The notes: generated from the letters alone by a model not told the origin. Positions 8,600 to 18,484 are shown, numbered from the stretch's first letter. The stretch is DNA of 51,826 nt from an uncultured Methylococcaceae bacterium (GCA_913056195.1 CAJXMF010000013.1:1-51826), one strand, 5' to 3'. Numbers and translations: made by a program.

Positions 8600-11500
8600 T
8601 CAAACCGCTGGCCCTATAACCTCCTCATTTTGGTCCACCAAATAATCCAACCATAAGCTCGATAGTTTTTCTTGTACGGTATTCTGCCGCAAGCGGGCAT
8701 TCAGATGAGGGAAATCGACTTCGTCCAGATTCTGGTCTTGATTAAAACAGGAATAGACAAAGAAATTAGTACCCGTTTCCGCATCGATATGCTTACACAA
8801 ACATTGAGCACAGATACCTTTCATCATACATTGCATGGGCGAATTGATGGAGCCGATAGCCTTGTGTTCCGGTAAATAAGGCTTCAAACGACCATGACGC
8901 GCTTCTTTGACCGCCGCCATCATTCTATCGGAACCAATCACTATAATTTCATTGACTTCATTCAACGGAATATTGATTTCTCCCAGCTCACCTTTGGCAT
9001 AACGTTCTATGCTTTCCAGAATATTCCCGACGCAACTCAAATCTTGTGGCCGAGTTGTGGGTAACGGTTTGACGTCTTCGCCCGGATCAACAGACCAGAT
9101 AATCACATCTGCAGCCGCCTCAATGTCTTCTACTTTAAAAACATCATAATCATGTTTATAGCCAGCAAAATAAAGCACTCGGTTTCCGGCAGCCCGCATG
9201 GCTTTGCCAATGGAAAACAGTACGGCATTACCCAGGCCACCGCCCACCAGCATAACAGTTTTATTGTTTGGAATTTCCGTAGGTGTGCCAGTGACCCCCA
9301 TGAGCACAACTGGGTCACCCACTTTCCAGAACCGACAGAGCTTGGTTGAACTACCCATTTCCAATGCAATCAATGAAACCAGCCCTTGTTCTTTATCCAC
9401 CCAGGCACCGGTTAAAGCAATACCCTCGCTGGTAAGAGCGGTATCGTTGACGACTGAGGCATAGGCTTCATAGTTTTGCAACCGGTAAAACTGTCCCGGC
9501 TCAAAATGTTTAGCTTGCATGGGCGCTTTAACGACGACCTCAACGATAGTCGGCGTCAGACGTTTAACCTCTGTTATGCTGGCCAGAAAAGCGTTGTCCA
9601 GTTTTTTCTGAAATGTCTTCAGCTCAGCATCACGTTTAGCTTGTTTTGCCGGATCTAGCTGCTGGATTTCATCTGCAAATAATTCAACAACATAGGGATA
9701 GCCATCTTTAGCACTGGCCATAGCCTTAACAACATTACCCGCATAAACCGGATGAGTGTCGCCATAATAAGTAATATAGCGTCCATTTCTCTGATAAGAG
9801 GTAAATGGCGCAGGTTTGCCAACTTTCGGCAACCAGGTATCATCCATCGGCGTTAATCGCTGGCTATTCGCTTCAGATTCAGGCTGATAACGCTGAAAAA
9901 AATTACCATCCATTTCAAAAACATCGGGATGTTCATTTTGATAAATGGTATTGGGTGAAGTGCCGGCAGCTATATATAGACTGCGTAATGGCACATCTAT
10001 TTGTTGTCCCCCCACCCATTTCCCATCGTCCTGATGCATTTTTTCGAACCGAACAGCGTTTAGATGCTGATATTCATCGACCAGTGCCTGTTTCGGATTC
10101 ATGCCTTCAGCCCAGGCGATACCTTCCTCCAGAGCCTTTTCAATTTCTTCATGATTTTGGGTATAAGCCGGTGCATTTTTCATACCCTTGCGATAAAACA
10201 GCGTAACGCCGCCCCATTTATCTATCAATGATTGAAAATCAGGCGCTTCTCCAGCCCTTTTGGCACGTTCTCGTTCGGCACGAATGGCTAGTCCATGCGC
10301 CATAAATTCTTCCAGAATTTTCTTTTCCTCTTCATCAAATCTGGCCAACACGGTCTCTTGGCCATATTTTTCCGCAAGAATTTCATATCGTTTCAAAATT
10401 TTTTCAACCTGGACGGGGTAATATGCCAGCAATTCTGTTGCCGTATCCGTCGCTGTTAAACCGCCACCGATTACACCAGCCGGCAAACGAACTTGCAGAT
10501 TTGCCATTGAAGCCGTTTTTGCGGCACCGGTTAATTGTAAGCCCATTAAAAAATCCGAAGCTTTGCGAATACCACGCACCAGGTTGTTTTTCAGGCCGAT
10601 AATGGTGGGTTTACCCGCGCCTACAGCCATAGCAATATGATCAAAACCCATTTCCCAGGCATCTTCAATGGTGACAGTACCTCCAAAACGAATACCACCA
10701 TACGCTTTGAAAGCATTACGCCGTGCCAGGGTTAGATAAATGACTTTTAAAAAATTTTTATCCCACCGCACTGTAATACCGTATTCAGCAACCCCGCCAA
10801 AACCGGCAAGAATACGTTTATCCAGGTCTTCATATAAATCATTAAAATCACGAACAGGTACAGGAGGCACGGTTTCAGAACCTACCAACTCTTCAGGTAA
10901 AGGCTCAATTTTCAAACCATCGATACCCACAACCCCAAAGCCTTCATTGACAAGATAATGAGCCAGGGTATACCCCGCAGGCCCAAGCCCGGCAACCAGT
11001 ATATTTTTACCATTGTAAGGCAGGGCATAAGGCCGCCTTACATTCAACGGATTCCATCGCGTTAAAAAACTGTAAATTTCAAAGCCATAGGGCATGAATA
11101 AAACATCGGTCAAGACATTCGTTTCGATTTGAGGAATATTGACAGGTTCGGTTTTTTGATAAATACACCCCCTCATACAGTCATTACAGATGCGGTGGCC
11201 TGTTCCGGGGCACATTGGATTGTCAATCATGATAATCGCTAATGCGCCAATATTATCCCCTCGCCTTTTGACAAGATGCATTTCAGAAATTTTTTCCTCT
11301 AAAGGGCAACCAATAACGGGAACATTCAGTGGGTTGATTTTGAATGTACCGTCTTTTTTATTTTTCATGCCCTTTGAACAAGAATCGGTATCCCGCTCAT
11401 GACAATAAATACAGTGGTCAACCTCGTAGAGCACTTCCCGCTGATTAAATCGTTTATCCGTCAATGCAAAACCATCTCGTCTTCTCCGGTGTTCCTTAGG

Positions 11501-12319
11501 GCCGACCAATGCAACAAAGCCATCGCGCCGATCTTCTTCTGTCTCGACCAAATGTGTGAAATCGGTTTTTTTGGGTGATTTGAACAGGGTCCAGTTTTTC
11601 GTTAATGCCTGTAATTCTGTATCGGTTTTAGTAATATAAAGCCATCGTTCTATATAATTGAGTAAGCTATTGACAAGGTCGCTGTCTTCACCGCCCAAAT
11701 CATCAGAAAAAAACTGACTGGCTTTATCATGGCCAGCCAAGGCACCACGCAAGGACGCCACTTTTTTTACGATGGAATCTTCAGCAAATGGGGCTTCGTT
11801 TGCACGACTAAAATGTTGTGAAAGCCGAAACAAATCCGTGCCCATTTCGCTGATTGCCAGTTCTTGATCAACTTGGCCTGAAGCCAGTGCTTCACGCATC
11901 AAAGCAACGGCTTTTTTTATATTTTCAATATTCCAGTCGGCAACATTCTCTTTTTTGAATTTTTTGGCCAGTTTATTGACCACCTGCTGACGGAAAAAAA
12001 ATACCGTTTCAATGTCGTGCCGAATAATATCAGCCTGTTTTTGATGCGCTTGCTCAACATTGAATAATTTAGCGACAAACTGTCCAACATAAGTACCCAT
12101 TTCAACCAGAATATCTGAAATTTCTTCTGGCTTTAAATGTGCACCCTGGTTTTCCCTGTAATCCAGATAACGCGAAAAAAGCGCCCTGTCGTGTCGCTTA
12201 ACGCTATCGTCAAATACCTTAAGAAGCAATTCCAATTTCTCAGGATGATATAAATCAGGATAGCTAAACCCCGGAAGACCGAGCGTTATATTAGACATGT
12301 TGTTCTCAGAATTAGTCAT
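8600..12319 (-). CDS. Giant FAD/NAD(P) iron-sulfur oxidoreductase (GltD-like plus PyrK/FNR-like fusion)
   Basis: This 1239-residue protein combines several redox modules. Residues 1-295 match no family I recognise and look mostly helical. Residues 303-385 contain a cysteine cluster (C303, C306, C314, C338, C370, C378, C381, C385) suited to one or two Fe-S clusters. Residues 440-800 form a GltD-like flavin oxidoreductase with a GLGPAGY nucleotide loop near 445 and a second loop GVIGGGLTATD near 615. Residues about 905-1175 resemble the FAD/NAD ferredoxin-reductase fold of dihydroorotate dehydrogenase electron-transfer subunits, with VGGGLGNA near 1025. A terminal cysteine set (C1164, C1170, C1173, C1175, C1191) suits a [2Fe-2S] centre. 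It probably moves electrons between NAD(P)H and a quinone, ferredoxin or partner enzyme, but the physiological pair is unknown. A GGAAAC sequence precedes the chosen ATG; Met8 is an alternative start. It stands alone, convergent to nirBD-phzF. Confidence 0.85.
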   Translation of the reverse strand: MTNSENNMSNITLGLPGFSYPDLYHPEKLELLLKVFDDSVKRHDRALFSRYLDYRENQGAHLKPEEISDILVEMGTYVGQFVAKLFNVEQAHQKQADIIRHDIETVFFFRQQVVNKLAKKFKKENVADWNIENIKKAVALMREALASGQVDQELAISEMGTDLFRLSQHFSRANEAPFAEDSIVKKVASLRGALAGHDKASQFFSDDLGGEDSDLVNSLLNYIERWLYITKTDTELQALTKNWTLFKSPKKTDFTHLVETEEDRRDGFVALVGPKEHRRRRDGFALTDKRFNQREVLYEVDHCIYCHERDTDSCSKGMKNKKDGTFKINPLNVPVIGCPLEEKISEMHLVKRRGDNIGALAIIMIDNPMCPGTGHRICNDCMRGCIYQKTEPVNIPQIETNVLTDVLFMPYGFEIYSFLTRWNPLNVRRPYALPYNGKNILVAGLGPAGYTLAHYLVNEGFGVVGIDGLKIEPLPEELVGSETVPPVPVRDFNDLYEDLDKRILAGFGGVAEYGITVRWDKNFLKVIYLTLARRNAFKAYGGIRFGGTVTIEDAWEMGFDHIAMAVGAGKPTIIGLKNNLVRGIRKASDFLMGLQLTGAAKTASMANLQVRLPAGVIGGGLTATDTATELLAYYPVQVEKILKRYEILAEKYGQETVLARFDEEEKKILEEFMAHGLAIRAERERAKRAGEAPDFQSLIDKWGGVTLFYRKGMKNAPAYTQNHEEIEKALEEGIAWAEGMNPKQALVDEYQHLNAVRFEKMHQDDGKWVGGQQIDVPLRSLYIAAGTSPNTIYQNEHPDVFEMDGNFFQRYQPESEANSQRLTPMDDTWLPKVGKPAPFTSYQRNGRYITYYGDTHPVYAGNVVKAMASAKDGYPYVVELFADEIQQLDPAKQAKRDAELKTFQKKLDNAFLASITEVKRLTPTIVEVVVKAPMQAKHFEPGQFYRLQNYEAYASVVNDTALTSEGIALTGAWVDKEQGLVSLIALEMGSSTKLCRFWKVGDPVVLMGVTGTPTEIPNNKTVMLVGGGLGNAVLFSIGKAMRAAGNRVLYFAGYKHDYDVFKVEDIEAAADVIIWSVDPGEDVKPLPTTRPQDLSCVGNILESIERYAKGELGEINIPLNEVNEIIVIGSDRMMAAVKEARHGRLKPYLPEHKAIGSINSPMQCMMKGICAQCLCKHIDAETGTNFFVYSCFNQDQNLDEVDFPHLNARLRQNTVQEKLSSLWLDYLVDQNEEVIGPAV

Positions 12320-12641
12320 TGTTTCCAGTGGGTGTCAAAAATTCAACCCGCCACAAATCAAAACCGATGATACTTTGAATATCATAAATGCCTTCGATTT
12401 ACCATAATCTTCGATTCATGCCGGCAGTTCATTTCAAAACAGTCTTTGAGTTTATACCTTTCAACAGGGAAGCGCCAATATGATGAGTAATTACCGCTCT
12501 TATGCAGGTTTTAATCTCTTTATAGCATTTGGATATCTATACCCCAATCTCTATAAATTTCCAAATTTTTCCAAAAAATTTGACACAATGTTCTATTCTT
12601 AAAGCTAACTTGAAACTTGGCTTTTTTCGGAATGCAATACC
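12320..12641. other. AT-rich divergent intergenic region
   Basis: This 322-base gap lies between the divergent oxidoreductase and PilZ-like genes and has no credible gene. A perfect TTGACA hexamer (12580-12585) lies upstream of the PilZ-like gene, but the sequence 17-18 bases downstream is a poor -10 match. The octamer cttcgatt occurs twice (12392-12399 and 12409-12416). No confident terminator was found. Confidence 0.4.
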
Positions 12642-13247
12642 ATGACTGATGATCGGGCTTATCGCAAAAACCTGGCAACGGAAGGTTTAGTTTATATTAG
12701 TGGCGAAGAAATCGGAATTCGTGTCATCAACCTGTCGATTACGGGTCTTCTGGTTGAATTATTAGATAATGATGTGATTCAGGAAGCCAAGGATATTTTC
12801 GAAGCGGCAAAAATATCACCTGTTATCGATATTTATTTACCCAAGCTCCGTATTGCAGGCGAAGCCGAAATTGTCCGCATGGAAAACAAAAACAACAGCA
12901 TTCAAATTGGCCTGGAGTTTTGTCATATCAATTATGAAGTCGATCATCTGTTGTATCAGCGCAAGGCCTATCGTAAAAACCTGACCGCGCCGGGAAAAAT
13001 CATGTTTAATGGTGAGACCTATGTTTTTACAACTGAAAATGTCTCTGTCGATGGCTTGATGATCCGTATCGGCGATGAACTAGAGGTTCAGCCAGGAACC
13101 ATTACCACCTATGAATTCAATCGCTTAGACCTGTCCGGTCAAATCAAGGTGATCTGGTCAACCACCGAAAACTACACCACCCTGATGGGACTGGAATATC
13201 TTTATCTGCAAAAAGATGTTGAAGGAATACCGCGCTTTTTCACTTGA
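12642..13247 (+). CDS. Tandem PilZ-like domain protein
   Basis: A 201-residue soluble protein built from two similar halves. Each starts with an arginine-rich AYRKNL block (5-11 and 108-114), continues with an NxSxxG motif (NLSITG at 30-35 and NVSVDG at 133-138) and ends in a GLE(F/Y) strand (about 90-93 and 183-186). RxxxR-like plus (D/N)xSxxG motifs are the signature of PilZ domains, which bind cyclic di-GMP. Here the arginine motif is not canonical (RAYRK, KAYRK), so binding is uncertain. It may be a c-di-GMP effector or a degenerate adaptor. The gene stands alone and overlaps the 3' end of the converging trpD2-like gene by eight bases. Confidence 0.8.
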   Translation: MTDDRAYRKNLATEGLVYISGEEIGIRVINLSITGLLVELLDNDVIQEAKDIFEAAKISPVIDIYLPKLRIAGEAEIVRMENKNNSIQIGLEFCHINYEVDHLLYQRKAYRKNLTAPGKIMFNGETYVFTTENVSVDGLMIRIGDELEVQPGTITTYEFNRLDLSGQIKVIWSTTENYTTLMGLEYLYLQKDVEGIPRFFT

Positions 13248-14229
13248 ATCTGGCCCGATTCCGGTTCTGCCATAAACCGTGAGCCATCGTGTGAGCCTGC
13301 TCTTGCGTATCAGCTTTTCCCAAAAACTTTAACACCACCGCCGTTGTGCCAATAATCGTTGCTTCAGCAAATTCATCCTCATACGTTCCCTGCCACAGTT
13401 GCTTTAACTGTTCAGGCCTTAATGTATCAGGCCTAATATGACGTCTTTCAAATAGCGCAGGCCATATTTCCTCGCTCAACGTTTGATGATGCACGCTTTG
13501 CACCAGGCAATCGACATCCGGGTTGCGCTCAGTTTCGCCACCTTCACCCTTTAAAACCGCCATATGCGGATAGCACAGCAAAAGCGCGGCATTTTGATGC
13601 ACTTGCCGATAACCGGGGTGAAAAATGCCTTGAATCGTGTATTCAGCATTAAACGGATTTAACAACCTGACCAGTGTATGCACGGGTGAGCGCAAGCCCA
13701 TCAAAGGGCGTAGCTGAATCATGTCATATAACTTCGGACAAAAAACACGCAACGGCAGATAACTGAATCCATATTGTTGTAGCTGTTGTTGCGCCTCTTC
13801 AATCGATCCGGCTGATGCTAACCCTAACATAGCCAGCATATCCTGTGTATAAACCCGATTCTCGCTATGGCCCTCCGCGCCGTGCATCAGAATCCGAACA
13901 CCATTTTCCGCCAATAACAGCGTTGCCAGAATGAACCAGGGCAAATGACGTCGTTTCCCGGCATAGGACGACCAATCCAGGTCAATATCGAACCCTTGCC
14001 TGTCCACCTGAAAACTTTCCCGCGCGGCTTGAACAAATCCTGCCAGCTCTTCGGGCGTTTCTTCCTTAACCCGCATCAGCATTAAAAATGCGCCGAGTTG
14101 AATCGGCTCAACGGCATCGGCCATAATCATTTCCATAGCCCGATAGGCTTCATCCTGAGTCAATGGGCGCGAGCCTTTTTTGCCTTTGCCCAGGATTTTG
14201 ATAAATTCAGCAAATGGATGTTCGTTCAT
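13240..14229 (-). CDS. TrpD2/YbiB-like phosphoribosyltransferase-fold protein
   Basis: This 329-residue protein resembles the anthranilate phosphoribosyltransferase fold. Helical N-terminal blocks include [14 protein letters not shown] (about 23-36) and [16 protein letters not shown] (about 46-61), with a central GHSENRVYT near 120. Homologues such as E. coli YbiB (TrpD2) have the fold but bind nucleic acid and lack proven anthranilate activity. No other trp genes are present, so tryptophan synthesis is unlikely. The start overlaps the cyoE stop by four bases (ATGA), so it is probably translated with heme O synthase. Confidence 0.82.
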   Translation of the reverse strand: MNEHPFAEFIKILGKGKKGSRPLTQDEAYRAMEMIMADAVEPIQLGAFLMLMRVKEETPEELAGFVQAARESFQVDRQGFDIDLDWSSYAGKRRHLPWFILATLLLAENGVRILMHGAEGHSENRVYTQDMLAMLGLASAGSIEEAQQQLQQYGFSYLPLRVFCPKLYDMIQLRPLMGLRSPVHTLVRLLNPFNAEYTIQGIFHPGYRQVHQNAALLLCYPHMAVLKGEGGETERNPDVDCLVQSVHHQTLSEEIWPALFERRHIRPDTLRPEQLKQLWQGTYEDEFAEATIIGTTAVVLKFLGKADTQEQAHTMAHGLWQNRNRARFK

Positions 14230-15128
14230 GTGAATCGATACATGAAATAGTGATCAACCAATAAGGCGGCAAAAATACCCGTCAAATACCACAAGGAATA
14301 CCAAAATGTTTTCATCGCACTGTGATTGTCTTTATGTTGCAACATTCTAATGGCCATATAGATGAAATACAGTCCGAGTACAATAGCGGATGCTAAATAG
14401 ATAACCCCGCTCATAGCGGTTAAATACGGCAACAGAGTGACGATGAATAATAAAATTGTGTACAACAAAATTTGCAAACGGGTGAATCTGACACCGTGTG
14501 TCACCGGTAACATAGGGATTTCAACCTTGGCGTATTCATCCCGCCGGGCAATTGCCAGCGCCCAGAAATGGGGCGGGGTCCAGACAAAAATAATTAAAAA
14601 CAACAACATTGCATGCGGGTGTAATTCACCGGTTACGGCACACCAACCCAATAACGGCGGCGCCGCACCGGCCGCCCCGCCAATCACAATATTTTGCGGC
14701 GTCATATGCTTTAAGTAAACCGTATAAATGATCGCATAACCGATCAATGATAAAAACGTCAGTTCTGCCGTCAAAGGATTCACCAGAAAATACAGGATCA
14801 ACATCGCGACCACACCTAGAACGCCAGCAAACGTCAAAACATTCACAGAGCTTAAATGGCCCTTGGGCAATGGCCTGTTCTGTGTCCGCCGCATATTGGC
14901 ATCGGCCGCCTGATCGATATAATGGTTAATCGCCGCGGCCGAGGCGGCCGCCAACCCAATGCCGAGAGTTCCCCAGAAAAACTTATCGAGCGGCGGCATG
15001 CCTGGAACGGCCAATAACATGCCGACAATGGCAGTAAAAACAATTAACGTGACCACACGGGGTTTGCACAGTGCTAAATAATTTTTAAATGATGAATATA
15101 GGCTATGATGTTGCATTGATGGATTCAC
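14226..15128 (-). CDS. cyoE: Protoheme IX farnesyltransferase (heme O synthase)
   Basis: A 300-residue inner-membrane prenyltransferase of the UbiA superfamily with about eight to nine helices. The polyprenyl-diphosphate site is visible as [20 protein letters not shown] near residues 68-87, and a second acidic region lies in [13 protein letters not shown] near 195. It adds a farnesyl group to heme B to make heme O for terminal oxidases. The start is taken as GTG at 15128; an ATG four codons later is possible, and neither has a strong ribosome site. No oxidase subunits are nearby. The stop overlaps the trpD2-like start. Confidence 0.93.
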   Translation of the reverse strand: MNPSMQHHSLYSSFKNYLALCKPRVVTLIVFTAIVGMLLAVPGMPPLDKFFWGTLGIGLAAASAAAINHYIDQAADANMRRTQNRPLPKGHLSSVNVLTFAGVLGVVAMLILYFLVNPLTAELTFLSLIGYAIIYTVYLKHMTPQNIVIGGAAGAAPPLLGWCAVTGELHPHAMLLFLIIFVWTPPHFWALAIARRDEYAKVEIPMLPVTHGVRFTRLQILLYTILLFIVTLLPYLTAMSGVIYLASAIVLGLYFIYMAIRMLQHKDNHSAMKTFWYSLWYLTGIFAALLVDHYFMYRFT

Positions 15129-15216
15129 AAATCTGCTCGTTAATCGCCTATATTACAGTGAACTAACATTGAATGAAATAGTCGGAATCGCTGTCAGTTT
15201 AAAACCAGGAGGGAAA

Positions 15217-16578
15217 ATGAGATTACTGATGTTGCTTTTATTATGTCCTTTTTTTGCACAGGCTGCACAACCTGACGTTTATGAAAAGACCTTGGATAAT
15301 GGTTTAAAAATACTGGTCAAGCCTGACAGGCGTTCACCGGTTGCCGTGTCACAAGTCTGGTATAAAGTCGGCTCCAGCTATGAGCCCGGTGGTATTACCG
15401 GCATTTCTCACATGCTGGAACACATGATGTTCAAAGGCACCCATAAACATCCCGCCGGTGAATTTTCACGACTCATTGCCGAAAATGGCGGCCGCGAAAA
15501 CGCCTTTACCGGACTCGATTACACCGCTTATTTCCAAACCCTGGAAAAATCCCGTCTGGCCATCAGTTTTGAACTGGAAGCCGACCGCATGCGTCACCTG
15601 AATTTGCTGGATGCCGAATTTCAAAAGGAGCGTGAAGTCGTCACCGAAGAACGTCGTATGCGCACCGATGACAAACCCCGTGCCAAGACCCATGAATATT
15701 TTATGGCCATGGCGTTCAGTAACAACCCCTATAAAAATCCTGTTATTGGCTGGCCGTCCGATATTGCACATTACACCATCGACGATTTGAAAGCCTGGTA
15801 CAATCAATGGTATGCACCCAACAATGCCACCCTGGTTGTCGTCGGCGATGTGAATCCCGATGCTGTTTTCAAGTTGGCTGAAAAATATTTTGCACCGCTT
15901 AAGCCTGTCAAAATCAAACCCGTTAAACCCCAAACTGAAGTGGAACAACTCGGCCTGCGCAAAATGACCGTCAAACTGCCGGCTAAACTGCCTTATGTCA
16001 TGCTCGGTTATAAAACCCCTTCGCTTAAAACTGCGCCGCAGGAATGGGAAGCCTATGCGCTGGAAGTGCTGGCGGGCATTTTAGATGGCGGCAACAGCGC
16101 CCGCCTGAGCAGTCGTCTGGTGCGCGGTCAGCAACTGGCGGTATCTGCCGGTGCAGGCTACGATTTATATGCGCGCATGTCGTCTTTGTTCATGCTGAAT
16201 GCGACCCCTTCAGCGGGCAAAACCGTTTTTGATTTGGAATATGCCCTAAAAGATCAAGTCTATCAACTTCAGCGTGAGCTTGTTTCCGATGAGGAATTAC
16301 AGCGCGTTAAGGCTCAGGTTCTGGCCGATAACATTTATGAAAAAGACTCTAATTTCTATCAGGCCATGCAGCTCGGTATGCTCGAAACCATTGGTCTGAA
16401 CTGGCACAAAGCCGATGAATATGTCAAAAAAATTCAGCAGGTCACGCCAGAACAGATTCGTCAGGTGGCGCGTAAATATCTTATTGACGACCATCTCAGT
16501 GTCGCTTACCTGGATCCTCAACCCATCAAACCTTCTATCCCGTCTCGCAAGGTAGCAGGAGGCCATCATGCGTATTAA
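15217..16578 (+). CDS. M16 zinc metallopeptidase, catalytic-type subunit, exported
   Basis: A 453-residue pitrilysin-family protein. The start at 15217 is chosen because an AGGAGGG ribosome site lies directly upstream, and the resulting N-terminus is a clean signal peptide (hydrophobic MLLLLCPFFAQA, cleavage expected near AQAA). The zinc site is intact as HMLEH near residue 67-71, with the downstream acidic helix EREVVTEERRMR near 145. The protein should be periplasmic. It overlaps the next gene by 11 bases; that gene encodes a second M16 protein lacking the zinc motif, so the two probably form a heterodimeric peptidase. Confidence 0.93.
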   Translation: MRLLMLLLLCPFFAQAAQPDVYEKTLDNGLKILVKPDRRSPVAVSQVWYKVGSSYEPGGITGISHMLEHMMFKGTHKHPAGEFSRLIAENGGRENAFTGLDYTAYFQTLEKSRLAISFELEADRMRHLNLLDAEFQKEREVVTEERRMRTDDKPRAKTHEYFMAMAFSNNPYKNPVIGWPSDIAHYTIDDLKAWYNQWYAPNNATLVVVGDVNPDAVFKLAEKYFAPLKPVKIKPVKPQTEVEQLGLRKMTVKLPAKLPYVMLGYKTPSLKTAPQEWEAYALEVLAGILDGGNSARLSSRLVRGQQLAVSAGAGYDLYARMSSLFMLNATPSAGKTVFDLEYALKDQVYQLQRELVSDEELQRVKAQVLADNIYEKDSNFYQAMQLGMLETIGLNWHKADEYVKKIQQVTPEQIRQVARKYLIDDHLSVAYLDPQPIKPSIPSRKVAGGHHAY

Positions 16579-17863
16579 AATTTTGCTCATTTTTTTTCTG
16601 ACATTCAGCTCTTCACTTTGGGCGGCCGCAAAAATAGAACACTGGCAGACTGAGCAGGGCAGCCGGGTTTATTATGTGCATACGCAAACGCTGCCGCTGG
16701 TCGATATTACCGTCGGTTTTGACGCCGGCAGTGTTAGAGATGGTGAGAAACACGGGCTGGCTGCTCTGACCGCGGCCATGCTGGATACCGGCGCAGGACG
16801 CTGGAATGCCGATGACATTGCCAAACGCTTTGAAAGTGTCGGTGCCCAGTTCGGCAGCAGTGCGTCGATCGAAATGGCCAGCCTGAGTTTGCGCAGTCTG
16901 ACCGAAACAGCGTTGCTCGATAAAGCGGTGAGCACATTGAAAACCATCTTGAGCCAGCCGACCTTCAATCCAGTCGATTTTCAACGCGAACAAAAACGAA
17001 CTCTGGCGGCTTTAAAGCATCGTGAAGAATCACCCGGCGCAGTCGCTCACTTAGCGTTCATGAAAGCGTTGTATCATGACCATCCTTATGCCTATCCGTC
17101 TTTGGGATACCGTAAAACGGTAGCGCAACTCACGCCCCAGGATTTACGTGACTTCTATCAGCGCTATTATCTGGCCAATAATGCCATTATCGTCATTGTT
17201 GGTGATATCAATCGCCGCCAGGCTCAGCAACTGGCGACTTCATTATCGACCGCATTGCCGACAGGACGAAAACCTGAACTTGTTCCTGATGTTCCCATGC
17301 CGAAAAAAGGCATACTGCAGCATATTTCATTTCCGTCAACACAAACCCATATTTTGGCCGGATTACCCGGCAGTGCCCGTAAAGACCCGGATTATTTCCC
17401 GCTGTATGTCGGCAACCATATTCTGGGCGGCAGCGGCCTGGTCTCACGCCTGTTTAAAGAAGTGCGAGAAAAGCGCGGTCTGGCCTATAGTGCCTACAGT
17501 TATTTGTCGCCGATGACGCATAAAGGGCCTTTCATTATGGGATTACAAACCCGAAATAACCAAACCCGGAAGGCTTTGCAAGTTATGGAAAACACCTTGT
17601 CTGACTTTATCCACAACGGCCCGAGCGAAAAAGAATTGATCGCCGCCAAGAAAAATATTACCGGCGGCTTTGTCATGCGCTTTGACACCAATAAAAAATT
17701 AAGCCAGTACGTTACCATGATCGGCTTTTATCAATTACCGTTAAATTACCTGGATACCTTTCAGGATAAAGTCAATGCAGTCACAGCAGAGGCGATAAAA
17801 AACGCCTTCTCGCGCCGGATTGACCCGGCTTTGTTACAAATTGTGACCGTCGGCGGTCAATGA
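16568..17863 (+). CDS. M16 peptidase-like subunit without zinc-binding motif
   Basis: A 431-residue pitrilysin-family protein with an N-terminal signal peptide (hydrophobic ILLIFFLTFSSSLWA). At the position where the partner has HxxEH, this protein reads TAAMLDTGAG, so the zinc ligands are missing. The C-terminal half keeps the substrate-handling region (RLFKEVREKRGLAYSAYSYL near 296-315), which in paired M16 enzymes comes from the non-catalytic chain. GGAGG supports the start. Its start overlaps the catalytic subunit gene and its stop overlaps rsmD, a tight three-gene unit. Confidence 0.9.
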   Translation: MRIKILLIFFLTFSSSLWAAAKIEHWQTEQGSRVYYVHTQTLPLVDITVGFDAGSVRDGEKHGLAALTAAMLDTGAGRWNADDIAKRFESVGAQFGSSASIEMASLSLRSLTETALLDKAVSTLKTILSQPTFNPVDFQREQKRTLAALKHREESPGAVAHLAFMKALYHDHPYAYPSLGYRKTVAQLTPQDLRDFYQRYYLANNAIIVIVGDINRRQAQQLATSLSTALPTGRKPELVPDVPMPKKGILQHISFPSTQTHILAGLPGSARKDPDYFPLYVGNHILGGSGLVSRLFKEVREKRGLAYSAYSYLSPMTHKGPFIMGLQTRNNQTRKALQVMENTLSDFIHNGPSEKELIAAKKNITGGFVMRFDTNKKLSQYVTMIGFYQLPLNYLDTFQDKVNAVTAEAIKNAFSRRIDPALLQIVTVGGQ

Positions 17864-18429
17864 TGCGCAACAAACTGCGCATTATTGGCGGCCAATGGCG
17901 CAGCCGTCAATTACCCTTCCAGGATGCCCCGGGCCTTAGACCTACGCCGGCCCGGGTCCGCGAAACGGTGTTTAATTGGCTGCAACATGACATCGCCGGT
18001 CGTCGCTGCCTGGATCTTTACGCCGGCAGTGGCGCACTGGGCGTAGAAGCGGCTTCGCGTGGCGCTAAACTCGTCCTTCAGGTCGAAAACAACGCCCAGG
18101 TTTGCCGCCAACTCCATAGTAATAAGAAAATACTGAACGCCGCTCAAATCAGTATCGTTCAACAAGATGTTTTCCGTTTTCTGGGTTCAGACGAAATACA
18201 GAGCTTCGATATCGTTTTTCTTGACCCGCCTTTCAAGCAAGGTCTGGCCGTTCAAACCTGCCAATGGCTGCAACAAAAAGGCTGGCTGGCTGCCGATGCG
18301 AAAATCTATGTCGAAGTCGAAAAAAACCTTTCTCTAGCTGGCATCCCTGAGAACTGGCAGCAGCTACGACAAAAATCGGCCGGAGAGGTTGATTATTATT
18401 TGTTTGCCAATCATGCCGATAACCGTTGA
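17860..18429 (+). CDS. rsmD: 16S rRNA (guanine-966-N2)-methyltransferase
   Basis: A 189-residue SAM-dependent methyltransferase. The N-terminal RIIGGQWRSR block, the PTPARVRETVFNWL block (near 30-43), the SAM loop DLYAGSGALGVEAASRGA (near 50-67) and the catalytic LDPPF near 125 are all diagnostic of RsmD. It methylates G966 of 16S rRNA in the small-subunit head. The start overlaps the M16 gene stop by four bases; a second in-frame ATG follows immediately. A GU-containing hairpin lies just after the stop. Confidence 0.95.
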   Translation: MMRNKLRIIGGQWRSRQLPFQDAPGLRPTPARVRETVFNWLQHDIAGRRCLDLYAGSGALGVEAASRGAKLVLQVENNAQVCRQLHSNKKILNAAQISIVQQDVFRFLGSDEIQSFDIVFLDPPFKQGLAVQTCQWLQQKGWLAADAKIYVEVEKNLSLAGIPENWQQLRQKSAGEVDYYLFANHADNR

Positions 18430-18458
18430 AACGCCACGCCTCAAGACAAAACGATCAA

Positions 18459-18484
18459 CCCGATGTGATTGATGTCATGTCGGG
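18459..18484 (+). terminator. Hairpin downstream of rsmD
   Basis: A ten-pair stem (18459-18468 with 18475-18484), including two G-U pairs, closes a six-base loop in the gap after rsmD. No T-run follows, so it may act as a weak terminator or a 3' end stabiliser of the M16-M16-rsmD transcript. Confidence 0.42.

Noticed and set aside
15169-15216. Upstream ATG for the first M16 peptidase
   Set aside because: It puts 16 residues before the signal peptide and has no ribosome site, whereas 15217 follows AGGAGGG.
15466-15948. 160-codon minus-strand open frame inside the first M16 gene
   Set aside because: It lies opposite highly conserved M16 sequence, and its composition looks like an antisense shadow.
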